The notes under the pieces were generated by a model. It did not search any database. It worked only from the letters and a program-made list of their open reading frames with translations, and was not told where the DNA came from. Below are positions 50,072 through 58,185 of a DNA stretch of 64,000 nucleotides, in pieces. A program made the translations under genes and the position numbers. The stretch's first letter is position 1; each line of letters begins with the position of its first letter. The stretch covers positions 124,001-188,000 of the forward strand of contig NZ_JAUXYL010000023.1 in assembly GCF_030694375.1 (NCBI RefSeq), written 5' to 3'. The stretch is from Algoriphagus sp. (GTDB taxonomy: Bacteria > Bacteroidota > Bacteroidia > Cytophagales > Cyclobacteriaceae).

Positions 50072-51631
50072 ATGAAAAAGCTATTACTCCTTGTTTTACT
50101 CTCTGCTTTATTTTTTCGCTGTGCGGAAAAAGAATCTGAAAACAAACTTCCCAGAATTGCGATTGCGGGCCTTGCGATCGAGTCCAGTACCTTCTCGCCA
50201 GCCTTAACCCATGAAGAAGCATTCAAGGCACGTGTTGATGAAGACGTGTTTACGTTTTATCCATTTTTGGCTCAGGATTCTATAAATAGAAAGCGTGCAG
50301 AGTGGATACCAACCTTGAGAGCGCATGCTTTGCCTGGGGGAATCGTCACTCGCGAAGCTTACGAATCGCTCGTGAATCAGACGTTGGACCGACTCAAAGC
50401 GGATCTTCCCTATGACGGACTATTCTTTGACATTCATGGAGCCATGAGTGTGGTAGGTTTGGATGATCCGGAAGGTGATTTTATCATTCGAGTAAGGGAA
50501 GTCGTAGGATTTGAGACCATCATTTCTACTTCAATGGATTTGCATGGCAATGTATCAATGGTGCTGGCCGAAAACTCCGACCTGATCACATGTTACAGAA
50601 TGGCGCCACATGAGGATGCGTTGGAATCCAAAAAACGAGCTGTTGAAAATCTGCTGGATCGCCTGGAAAGCGGAAAAGGAAAACCTGCATTCAAAGCTTG
50701 GATTCCTATTCCGATTTTGCTTCCCGGAGAAAAAACGAGCACTCGAATCGAACCCGGAAAAGGACTTTATGCTAAAGTGGATCCCGAAACCAAAAAAGCG
50801 GGAGTGATCGATGCGGCAATTTGGATTGGTTATGCATGGGCGGACGAACCTCGTAACCATGCAGTGGTGATGGTAACTGGAGACGATGAAAAGCAAGTGA
50901 AAGAAAGTGCAGAATATTTGGCCAAAAGCTTTTGGGATGTGAGGGCTGAATTTGAGTTTGTGGCTCCGGTGGCAACATTAGAGGAAAGTTTGAAACTGGC
51001 TTTGGCAAGTGAAAAGCGTCCTTTTATGATTTCCGATATGGGAGATAATCCCACTGCAGGAGGAGCAGGGGATGTGACCTGGACTTTGAATGAGTTGTTA
51101 AAAAGACCTGAATTTAAGTCCGAATCTGGACCTGAAATGATCTATGCATCCATTCCAGGCCCAGATTTGGTTGCCATGTCCAAAGTGGCCGGAATTGGAA
51201 GTCAAGTCGAAGGCAATGTAGGAGCGATGGTAGATAACCGATATGCTCCGCCTATTTTGCTCAAAGGAAAAGTGCTGTCGATCAAAGAAGGCGATCCGGA
51301 TGCTAATGTCGAAGTAGTGGTTCAAGTGGGTTCCATAAAAGTCATCGTGACTGAAAAGCGAAAGCCGTATCACAAGGAGAAAGACTTCACAGACTTAAAT
51401 TTGAATCCGAGGAAAGCAGCTATTGTGGTGGTGAAAATCGGCTATCTAGTTCCTGAGTTATATGATATGCGGGGAGACTGGATCATGGCTCAGACTCCTG
51501 GTGGGGTAGATCAGGATTTGGATCGATTGGGTCATAAGCGGATCATTCGCCCGATGTATCCATTGGATAGGGATATGGCCGATCCCGATTTGAGTGTGAG
51601 ATTTTTGCCTAAATCAGGGGAGCGTAAATAA
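50072..51631 (+). CDS. M81 family metallopeptidase (MlrC-like) lipoprotein
   Basis: 519 residues. It opens with a lipoprotein signal (LLLLVLLSALFFRCAEK). The DUF1485 N-terminal half: IAIAGLAIESSTFSPALT, LPYDGLFFDIHGAMSVVGLDDPEGDFI and ISTSMDLHGNVS carry the Asp/His metal residues of MlrC. The C-terminal MlrC half contains MISDMGDNPTAGGAGDVTW. MlrC finishes microcystin breakdown in sphingomonads; elsewhere the substrate is unknown. The secreted form probably handles an external peptide. Confidence 0.86.
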   Translation: MKKLLLLVLLSALFFRCAEKESENKLPRIAIAGLAIESSTFSPALTHEEAFKARVDEDVFTFYPFLAQDSINRKRAEWIPTLRAHALPGGIVTREAYESLVNQTLDRLKADLPYDGLFFDIHGAMSVVGLDDPEGDFIIRVREVVGFETIISTSMDLHGNVSMVLAENSDLITCYRMAPHEDALESKKRAVENLLDRLESGKGKPAFKAWIPIPILLPGEKTSTRIEPGKGLYAKVDPETKKAGVIDAAIWIGYAWADEPRNHAVVMVTGDDEKQVKESAEYLAKSFWDVRAEFEFVAPVATLEESLKLALASEKRPFMISDMGDNPTAGGAGDVTWTLNELLKRPEFKSESGPEMIYASIPGPDLVAMSKVAGIGSQVEGNVGAMVDNRYAPPILLKGKVLSIKEGDPDANVEVVVQVGSIKVIVTEKRKPYHKEKDFTDLNLNPRKAAIVVVKIGYLVPELYDMRGDWIMAQTPGGVDQDLDRLGHKRIIRPMYPLDRDMADPDLSVRFLPKSGERK

Positions 51632-51657
51632 TCGATCTAACCTTAAAAAAAAGAGAA

Positions 51658-52029
51658 ATGATGAATCCCAAACCTGAGTCCGTGGATCAGTACTTGAGTT
51701 GGTTTTCCGGAGAAATTCGGGAAAGGCTTGAACTCATGCGGGAGACCTTAAAAAATGCATTACCAGATGCTAAAGAAGTCATCAGCTACCACATGCCGGC
51801 ATTCAAGACCTCGGAAGTCTTGGTTTACTATGCTGTCGCAAAAAATCATTTGGGCTTTTATCCAACTAATTCAGGGGTCGCCGAATTCAAGAAAGAATTG
51901 GAGCCGTATAATACCAGCAAAGGAGCCATCCAATTTCCGTACAGCCAAGCCTTGCCCTTGGGTTTGATTGCTGACATCGCGACTTTTCGATTTATTGAAG
52001 TGCAATCAAAGCCGGTAAAAAAGAAATAA
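51658..52029 (+). CDS. DUF1801 family protein
   Basis: 123 residues with the DUF1801 (YdhG/YjhX-like) fold: VDQYLSWFSGEIRERLELMRETLKNALPDAKEVISYHMPAFKTSEVLVYYAVAKNHLGFYPT. In Bacillus a related protein acts as an iron chaperone (Fra). Cytoplasmic, function unproven. It follows the M81 gene by 26 bases; its stop is two bases from the convergent aminotransferase stop. Confidence 0.85.
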   Translation: MMNPKPESVDQYLSWFSGEIRERLELMRETLKNALPDAKEVISYHMPAFKTSEVLVYYAVAKNHLGFYPTNSGVAEFKKELEPYNTSKGAIQFPYSQALPLGLIADIATFRFIEVQSKPVKKK

Positions 52030-52031
52030 AA

Positions 52032-53300
52032 TTAGAGGAGAATCGAAGGAAGGGCTTTTAACAAAAGATCAATCTCTTCCTTTGAATTGTAAATGTGGGT
52101 GGAAATACGAATTGCATTGACACCAGCTTCGGGGACTTGGCGAACTCTGAATCCTGATTTACTAAGCGCATTTCCTACTTCCTGGTAACTGTGGTGTTTT
52201 GGGCGAAAGGAAACCATTGAAATCCTCGATTGGGATTCTACTGAGGAAAGTAATTCGATTTGATTTCCAAATTGAGCTAACCCATTGAATAAATGTTCAT
52301 TCAATTCCCGTACTCTGAATTCGATTTTTTTCTTTCCGATTTCCTCGTGAAAAGATAATGCTGCCGAAACCCCCTTCATAAGCGATGTGCTCTGTGTTCC
52401 ATAATCAAACCGATGTGCAGAATCAACATAACCTGTTAAAGTCGGGGGATCGCTAAACAAATCCCATCCTGTGTCACTTCCACCGCCGATGTGATAGGGC
52501 TGAAGATGATCAAGCTTTTCCTCATTGACATAGAGGAAACCTGTCCCACTTGGTCCCAACAACCACTTGTGACAACATCCGGCATAAAAGTCACAGTCCA
52601 AATCTTTCAGATCCAAATCAAAGGACCCAGCTCCATGCGCTCCGTCTATTGCCGTGAAGATCCCGCGACTTCGGGCAAATTCCGAGATTTCTTTGATTGG
52701 AAAAACAAGTCCTGTTGTGCATGTGACATGAGGAATTGCAATGACTCGGGTATTGCGGGTTACGAGTTTTTTGATCAGATCCAGGTTTTCTGACTGCGTG
52801 TTGGCCGGAGTAAAAATTTTAAGGTTTATTCCATGAAGTTTTGCTCGGTTAAGCCAAGGCAAGGCATTTCCCACGTGATCGTGATTAGTGATGATCACTT
52901 CGTCTCCTTTGGCTAAAGGGATTCCCCAAGCCATGATATTGATCCCTTCTGTGGTATTGTGGGTCAAGCTCAATTCGGAGGTTTTGACTCCTATAAAAGC
53001 CGCCAGTTTTTCTCTTTCGATTTCAGTATTTCCATATTCTCCTGAAGAATTAGTATGCGTCAACGATTCTTCCATGGCTTTTTGAACAGGAAATGGCGCA
53101 GGTCCAAAAGTGCCATTGTTGAAGTATATTCTGGTTTTGTTCAGTGGAAATTGAGATCTGATCTGATTCCAGAATTGTTCTCCTTCCAATGATTGATTAA
53201 TCTTAAACGGCTGAAATGCAAAAGCGGAATTCATTCCAACCACACTGGGAATGGCTAAGCCCGCAAAAAATTTTTGAATAAAAGTTCGCCTGCTTTTCAT
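52032..53300 (-). CDS. Class V aminotransferase, exported (Tat-like signal)
   Basis: PLP enzyme of the cysteine desulfurase/isopenicillin N epimerase-like group, 422 residues. The N-terminus is MKSRRTFIQKFFAGLAIPSV, a twin-arginine-type signal, which is unusual for a PLP enzyme but common among Bacteroidetes isopenicillin-N-epimerase-like proteins. Motifs: TTEGINIMAWG, IDGAHGAGSFDLDL and the PLP lysine in YAGCCHKWLLGPSGTGFLYV. Substrate unknown. A short ORF with a duplicated initiation region lies upstream. Confidence 0.86.
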   Translation of the reverse strand: MKSRRTFIQKFFAGLAIPSVVGMNSAFAFQPFKINQSLEGEQFWNQIRSQFPLNKTRIYFNNGTFGPAPFPVQKAMEESLTHTNSSGEYGNTEIEREKLAAFIGVKTSELSLTHNTTEGINIMAWGIPLAKGDEVIITNHDHVGNALPWLNRAKLHGINLKIFTPANTQSENLDLIKKLVTRNTRVIAIPHVTCTTGLVFPIKEISEFARSRGIFTAIDGAHGAGSFDLDLKDLDCDFYAGCCHKWLLGPSGTGFLYVNEEKLDHLQPYHIGGGSDTGWDLFSDPPTLTGYVDSAHRFDYGTQSTSLMKGVSAALSFHEEIGKKKIEFRVRELNEHLFNGLAQFGNQIELLSSVESQSRISMVSFRPKHHSYQEVGNALSKSGFRVRQVPEAGVNAIRISTHIYNSKEEIDLLLKALPSILL

Positions 53301-53318
53301 GTGTTTATAATTTGTTTT

Positions 53319-53393
53319 TCAGTGGTCAGATGGAATCTTCGCATGAATTATAATCATCCCAGTGTGTGACATTCTTGTCATGCTTGATTTCAT
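53319..53393 (-). CDS. Candidate upstream ORF before the aminotransferase gene
   Basis: A 24-codon frame (MKSSMTRMSHTGMIIIHAKI and four more) whose ATG is set in the same sequence, TTATAAACACATGAAA, as the ATG of the aminotransferase 93 bp downstream. Its TGA lies 18 bases before the aminotransferase ATG. It could be a leader peptide, or a leftover from duplication of the initiation region. There is no homology to support a function. Confidence 0.3.
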   Translation of the reverse strand: MKSSMTRMSHTGMIIIHAKIPSDH

Positions 53394-53671
53394 GTGTTTA
53401 TAAATTTTTTTAAAGGTCAAACCTGACTGCTTAGGGTAGATAGGCCTGCCTACCGCCTTTAAGCAGGCTAGTATTCATTGGATTGGGTATTTTGAATTAA
53501 ATAAATCTAGCAATCAATTCTCATGGAAGAACCAAGAACCTGAATAAAATGTACCAAAATGTGACTACCGCGAGATTTTTGAAAACTCAATAGCGGTAGC
53601 TGGTACAATTATTTTCAAAACAACAGTTGTTCGAATGAATTTCTATGGAAGCCAGAATGAAAATCAGATAC
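53394..53671. repeat. Spacer with two interrupted inverted repeats
   Basis: At 53421-53469 an ACCTGACTGC/CCTGCC...GCAGG repeat of the family found at 42945. At 53550-53607 a two-part inverted repeat: TGTACCA with TGGTACA outside, CTACCGC with GCGGTAG inside, arms separated by 21 bases. No gene is seen. Confidence 0.6.
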
Positions 53672-55162
53672 TTATTTCTGCAGGTTAGTATCTAAATTTA
53701 AAATCCTATTCACCTGGTGGGGGATATCTTCCGAATAGTGACTTACATAAATGAGCGTGATGCCCGATAAATCGCAGATTTTCTCAATTGTCTTTCTAAA
53801 AATCGCCCGCTGCAAAGCGTCCATTCCCTGAGAAGCTTCGTCCAAAATCAAGAGTTTTGGGTCTTTAATCAATGCTCTCGCCATCAAGGTCCAGCGTTGC
53901 TGCTCTAAGGGAATTCGTTGGATTAGTAAATCAGCAAAGGACTCCAATTTGAAAAGCCTCATCCAATCTTGAGCTTTTGAATCTTGTTCAAGAGTTGTCT
54001 TTTTGAACAAACCCATGGTGTCAAAAAAACCGGATAGAATGACTTTTCTTACCGTTTGGTTGGCTGGGAAAAATCGAACTAACTCCGGCGCGACAAATCC
54101 TATTGGTTTTTTCAGTTCCCAGATACTTTCTCCTGTTCCTCTTTTCCTTCCAAAAAGCCAAAAATTCTGAGAATAAGCCTGAGGATTTTCACCGATTAAA
54201 AGGCTAATCAGGGTAGATTTCCCCGATCCATTTTTTCCTTTAATAAGCCATCGCTCGCCAGATTCTACTTTCCAATTAATCCCATTCAGAATGGACTTTT
54301 CTCCATATCGGATACTTACATCTTTCATTTCAATCACTATTTCGGAGGAGGGTGAAATTGGGTTGATGAGTTTTTCAAGAAGGGAAAGATCCCAAGGAAT
54401 TTCGGTATTCTCTTTTTTGATGTTAGGGTAGTTCTCTTTTGTCCAAGTTTCAGAAATTCCGCCTGTATCGAGATTTGCGATATGAGTAATTCCATCTGGA
54501 ATTTCATGAGCTGAAGTTGTAATCAGGACGTGAATTCCCTGCTCAATAATTGTCTTCAAGAAATCCCCAAAAGCCAATCGGCTTTCTTGATCCAGCCCCG
54601 TCATAGGTTGATCCATCAGGTAAATTAGTGGATGGGAGAGAAGTCCCAAAGCCAAGCTCAAACGTCGTGTTTCTCCGTTGGAAAGCTTGAGGATTGATTC
54701 ATCCAAAAGAGTGGTGAGTCGGAGTAATTCTGAGACATTTTCCAAGTTCCAATATCCTGCACCAGCACTTGAATTTTCTGTCAAATATTCTCGAACTGTC
54801 GCAGCTTCATCCGACTCAGAGCTGTTGAATCGTTGCTGAAAATAGAAGTTCTGCAGGTTGGATTTATTTCGGAATCGATACTGTTGCGAGACATAAGCCA
54901 TCAAGTCTCTAAAGCTGCTGACACTACCCTCCTTGGCTTTATTGCTGGTGTAGGATTCTGAAAAAGGTCTCGAAATTTTTCCTTGCGGCAAATGCGTGCT
55001 GCCTCGAAGCGTTTCTAAAAATGCGGTAAGTTCCCGACCTGAATCTCCTATGATTGCCCAATGCTGTCCTTCTTGCCAGGTGAAATTGAGCCGTTGAAAA
55101 GTGACTTTTCCAAGATAGTGGACTTGCGCATTTTCAACTTGAAGAAGAGTATTGGAGGTCAA
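53672..55162 (-). CDS. Two-cassette ABC ATPase, ModF-like, with one degenerate site
   Basis: 496 residues, two ATP-binding cassettes and no membrane segment. Cassette 1 (1-245): the Walker A position is GDSGRELTAFL, without the Lys-Ser/Thr pair, but the signature LSNGETRRLSLALGLL and LIYLMDQPMTGLD are good. Cassette 2 (about 270-496): Walker A GKNGSGKSTLIS and Walker B LLILDEASQGMD are good, but the signature reads IPLEQQRWTLM. So one composite site looks intact and one dead. It resembles E. coli ModF (PhrA), of uncertain function. Confidence 0.82.
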   Translation of the reverse strand: MTSNTLLQVENAQVHYLGKVTFQRLNFTWQEGQHWAIIGDSGRELTAFLETLRGSTHLPQGKISRPFSESYTSNKAKEGSVSSFRDLMAYVSQQYRFRNKSNLQNFYFQQRFNSSESDEAATVREYLTENSSAGAGYWNLENVSELLRLTTLLDESILKLSNGETRRLSLALGLLSHPLIYLMDQPMTGLDQESRLAFGDFLKTIIEQGIHVLITTSAHEIPDGITHIANLDTGGISETWTKENYPNIKKENTEIPWDLSLLEKLINPISPSSEIVIEMKDVSIRYGEKSILNGINWKVESGERWLIKGKNGSGKSTLISLLIGENPQAYSQNFWLFGRKRGTGESIWELKKPIGFVAPELVRFFPANQTVRKVILSGFFDTMGLFKKTTLEQDSKAQDWMRLFKLESFADLLIQRIPLEQQRWTLMARALIKDPKLLILDEASQGMDALQRAIFRKTIEKICDLSGITLIYVSHYSEDIPHQVNRILNLDTNLQK

Positions 55163-55280
55163 GGAGTTAAGGGTTAGGTGATTTTCTTAAATGTAAGCTT
55201 TTGTGCTGATTTTGAAAATGATAAGAGTTCACTTTAGATATGGCTGTAAGTTACTATACTTTACTTACTGAAAATCAATA

Positions 55281-55322
55281 ATAAAAAGGGCTTTACCTTA
55301 ATGATAGGTAAAGCCTATTTTT
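55281..55322 (-). terminator. Bidirectional-looking terminator
   Basis: GGCTTTACCT pairs perfectly with AGGTAAAGCC around seven bases, with T-rich sequence on both sides. It follows the stop of the gene ending at 55326. Confidence 0.82.
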
Positions 55323-55325
55323 GAA

Positions 55326-55703
55326 TTAATCATTTGGATATGGGATGTAGACAAAAGAAGTAAACGCCCCATCCATGACAAATAGACAACAGAATTCGTC
55401 AGGGTCTTTGTATGCTTTTTTGAAGTCATCGAGGGCCTCCTCACCGATCAAAGTCCGCTGGACAAACTCATCGACGTAGGTGACGAAGTAATTCCAATCG
55501 AGGTCTTTTTCAGCTTTTCCGATGAAGATTTTTCCGATAGGCTGCATGTCTTTTGCAATTGGAAAAATCGGGAAATCTGAAAATCCCCGGGAGCGGATTT
55601 GATAAGATGCTTCCTTGAGGACGTCTGAAATTTTGACAAAATCACTGGTGATCGTACCCAAATATTTCCCGCTAAGTTCGGGATCGTTGAAATCTGAAAT
55701 CAT
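55326..55703 (-). CDS. Conserved hypothetical protein
   Basis: 125 residues, no signal or membrane helix. The sequence (SDFNDPELSGKYLGTITSDFVKISDVLKEASYQIRSRGFSDFPIFPIAKD, ... YFVTYVDEFVQRTLIGEEALDDFKKAYKDPDEFCCLFVMDGAFTSFVYIPYP) has a strong alpha/beta pattern and ends in an aromatic strand. I do not recognise a named family. The start overlaps the rlmD stop by four bases, so it is co-translated with that rRNA methyltransferase; a ribosome-linked role is only a guess. Confidence 0.72.
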   Translation of the reverse strand: MISDFNDPELSGKYLGTITSDFVKISDVLKEASYQIRSRGFSDFPIFPIAKDMQPIGKIFIGKAEKDLDWNYFVTYVDEFVQRTLIGEEALDDFKKAYKDPDEFCCLFVMDGAFTSFVYIPYPND

Positions 55704-57106
55704 TTTTTCAAGGTTAGGAGAACCACATTTTCGACATGATAAGTTTGGGGAAACATGTCCACAGGCTGGACTTTTTCCACCGAATATTTTTCTCCGAGGA
55801 GTGCCAAATCTCGAGCTTGGGTTGCCGGATTACAAGAGACATAGACGATCTTGGGAGCAGCAAGTCTGAGGAGCATTTCCACTACTTTTTCATCCATTCC
55901 GGCACGGGGTGGATCGGTGATGATGACGTCCGGAGCGGCATGATTAGAGATGAATTCTTCATTTAAAATATCCTTCATGTCACCTGCGTAAAAGAGCGTA
56001 TTGTCAATCCCGTTTAGTTGGGAATTGAGTTTGGCATCTTCGATTGCGGCTTCGACGTATTCCACCCCGATGACTTGTTTTGCTTTTTTAGCTACGAAGT
56101 TGGCGATAGTCCCTGTACCGGTGTAGAGGTCATAGACCACCTCATCGCCTTGGAGATCGGCAAAATCCCGAGCCACTTTGTACAATTCATAGGCTTGCTC
56201 TGAGTTGGTTTGGTAGAAGGATTTTGGTCCGATTCTGAATTTCAGCCCTTCCATTTCTTCCTCGATGTAGGGAAGACCGCTGAAAGTTACCAGTTCCAAG
56301 TCGTTGTACGTTTCATTTCCCTTGGTGTTGATGACGTAGATCAAGGCCGTTATTTCCGGAAATCTTGCAATCAAAAACTCCATGACCAGATTAATTGACT
56401 CCAGGTCATTTTCTCCAAACTGAACAATAACCATGGTTTGATTGGTCGTGGTAGTCCTGATAATCAAATTGCGGAGAAGGCCTGAATTACCTCTGATGTC
56501 GTAAAAACTCAGTTTATTCGCTAGAGCAAAAGTCCGAAGTTCATTTCGAATGTCATTGGAAAGTCCACCTTGAAGGTAGCAGTGCTCGATGTCGATGATT
56601 TTGTCAAACATCTTTGGGATATGAAATCCCAGCGCACTTCGCTCAAAATCTTCCTCGGACCGGATCTGCTCCAGCGTCAACCATTTTTTGTTTGAAAAAG
56701 TAAAGTCAAGCTTGTTGCGGTAGTATTGGGTTTTGGCTGAACCTAAGATCGGCATCACCTCAGGAATCGGCACTTTGGCGATGCGCTGAAACTGATCCAC
56801 TACCTGCTGTCGCTTGTAGTCTTTCTGCAGGTCATAGTGGATGTGCTGCCATTTGCAACCTCCACAGGTACCAAAATGTGAGCAGAAAGGCTCTATCCGA
56901 TCTTTGGAATATTCATGGAAATGAACGACTTCTCCCTCCATAAATGAGCTTTTTCCTTTGGTGATGCGTACATCGACCACATCTCCTGGAGCGACACCGG
57001 ACACAAAAACCACTTTTCCCTCATGATGGCCAACACATTTACCTTCCGAAGCGATTCGCTCGATCTGCAGGTTGGTGACGACCTTATTTTTCATTTTTCG
57101 CGACAT
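55700..57106 (-). CDS. rlmD: 23S rRNA (uracil-C5)-methyltransferase RlmD/RumA family
   Basis: Methylates a uracil of 23S rRNA (U1939-type) with SAM and an Fe-S cluster. 468 residues. N-terminal TRAM domain (about 8-65), cluster cysteines in CSHFGTCGGCKWQHI, SAM site VYDLYTGTGTIANFVAKKA, DPPRAGM and the nucleophile Cys in IVYVSCNPATQARDL. RumA and RlmC/TrmA-type relatives differ in target, so the exact uracil is an inference. The next gene overlaps by four bases. Confidence 0.9.
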   Translation of the reverse strand: MSRKMKNKVVTNLQIERIASEGKCVGHHEGKVVFVSGVAPGDVVDVRITKGKSSFMEGEVVHFHEYSKDRIEPFCSHFGTCGGCKWQHIHYDLQKDYKRQQVVDQFQRIAKVPIPEVMPILGSAKTQYYRNKLDFTFSNKKWLTLEQIRSEEDFERSALGFHIPKMFDKIIDIEHCYLQGGLSNDIRNELRTFALANKLSFYDIRGNSGLLRNLIIRTTTTNQTMVIVQFGENDLESINLVMEFLIARFPEITALIYVINTKGNETYNDLELVTFSGLPYIEEEMEGLKFRIGPKSFYQTNSEQAYELYKVARDFADLQGDEVVYDLYTGTGTIANFVAKKAKQVIGVEYVEAAIEDAKLNSQLNGIDNTLFYAGDMKDILNEEFISNHAAPDVIITDPPRAGMDEKVVEMLLRLAAPKIVYVSCNPATQARDLALLGEKYSVEKVQPVDMFPQTYHVENVVLLTLKK

Positions 57107-57372
57107 GGCCGCAAAATTAGGGAAAAATAGGGATTTGACCTTTGGGGTTTTTGAAACCCTGAAGGCTAAATTAAAAACTCAACAAGGAGTCAGATTATTA
57201 TATTTAGGAGCAAAAGCCATTGCATTGCGTATTGATTGTCGTGCCAGCGCCGCGTTTGGATAGTTGCCCTTTCTGAATCTTACAGATTCATTATTTGGAT
57301 TCACATAAGAATAGCTTCCTTAAATCATTCCTTTTCCCTCAATTCCCTATCTTTACAGGCGAAAATGAACCC
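57107..57372. other. Intergenic region with two small hairpins
   Basis: A hairpin at 57139-57165 (GGGTTT-TTG-AAACCC with outer CCTT/AAGG) and TGAATCT-TAC-AGATTCA at 57274-57290. A TATCTTTA box at about 57350 could be the promoter of the SDR gene. No reading frame here looks like a gene. Confidence 0.55.
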
Positions 57373-58185
57373 ATGAAACTCAAAGACAAAGTCGTCATTA
57401 TCACAGGTGCAACTTCCGGAATTGGGGAAGCATGCGCTTTGGTTTTTGGTAAGGAAGGTGCAAAAATCGTCATTACAGGCCGTAACCAAGAAAAGCTTGA
57501 CTCAAGTTCAAAACAACTGAAGGAGCTGGGGATCGAGGTTTTGCCCATTTTGGCAGATGCTGCATCTGAAAGTGACAACAGATTAATTACCGAAAAAACC
57601 CTAGCACTGTTTGGTAGAATTGATATCCTGATCAACAATGCCGGGATATCGATGCGAGCACTTTTTCAGGATGTGGATTTGGAGGTTTTCCGAAAGGTGA
57701 TCGATACTAATTTTTGGGGGACGGTTTACGCTACCAAATTTTGTCTCCCTGCTATTCTGGAGTCGAATGGATCGATCATTGGGATTTCCTCAATTAACGG
57801 CTACCGGGGTACTCCTGCGCGAACTGCTTATACTGCCAGTAAATATGCGATGAACGGATTTTTTGAATCGCTCCGTACGGAAATCATGAATCAGGGCGTT
57901 CATGTTATGATTGTAGCGCCGGGTTTTACAGCCTCAAATATCCGTAACAGTGCCCTGACTGCCCATGGAAAAACTCAGGGAGAATCCCCGAGAGATGAGG
58001 GTAAAATGATGACTGCGGAAGAGGTGGCAGTCGAAATATTAAAGGCGACATTGAAACGAAAAAGAGATCTGATTTTAACCACGCAGGGAAAATTGGCGGT
58101 GTTCCTCAATAAGTGGGTACCAGGAATTATGGATGGAATAGTCTTTCGTGAAATGGCCAAGGAAAAGGATTCTCCTTTGAAATAA
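57373..58185 (+). CDS. SDR family oxidoreductase (YqjQ/DHRS7-like)
   Basis: 270 residues from the ATG at 57373 (MKLKDKVVIITGATSGIGEACALVFG); the longer frame to 57295 adds residues with no SDR match. NNAGISMRALFQDVDLEVFRKVIDTNFWGTVYATKFCLP and GISSINGYRGTPARTAYTASKYAMNGFFESLRTEI show the catalytic Ser-Tyr-Lys. The C-terminal helix region near residues 230-255 is typical of the membrane-associated DHRS7-like group. The helicase start codon directly follows the stop. Confidence 0.88.
   Translation: MKLKDKVVIITGATSGIGEACALVFGKEGAKIVITGRNQEKLDSSSKQLKELGIEVLPILADAASESDNRLITEKTLALFGRIDILINNAGISMRALFQDVDLEVFRKVIDTNFWGTVYATKFCLPAILESNGSIIGISSINGYRGTPARTAYTASKYAMNGFFESLRTEIMNQGVHVMIVAPGFTASNIRNSALTAHGKTQGESPRDEGKMMTAEEVAVEILKATLKRKRDLILTTQGKLAVFLNKWVPGIMDGIVFREMAKEKDSPLK

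Noticed and set aside
53636..53671. tRNA-like T-arm (GTTCGAAT)
   Set aside because: No acceptor, D or anticodon stem can be placed around it. I found no tRNA anywhere in the window.
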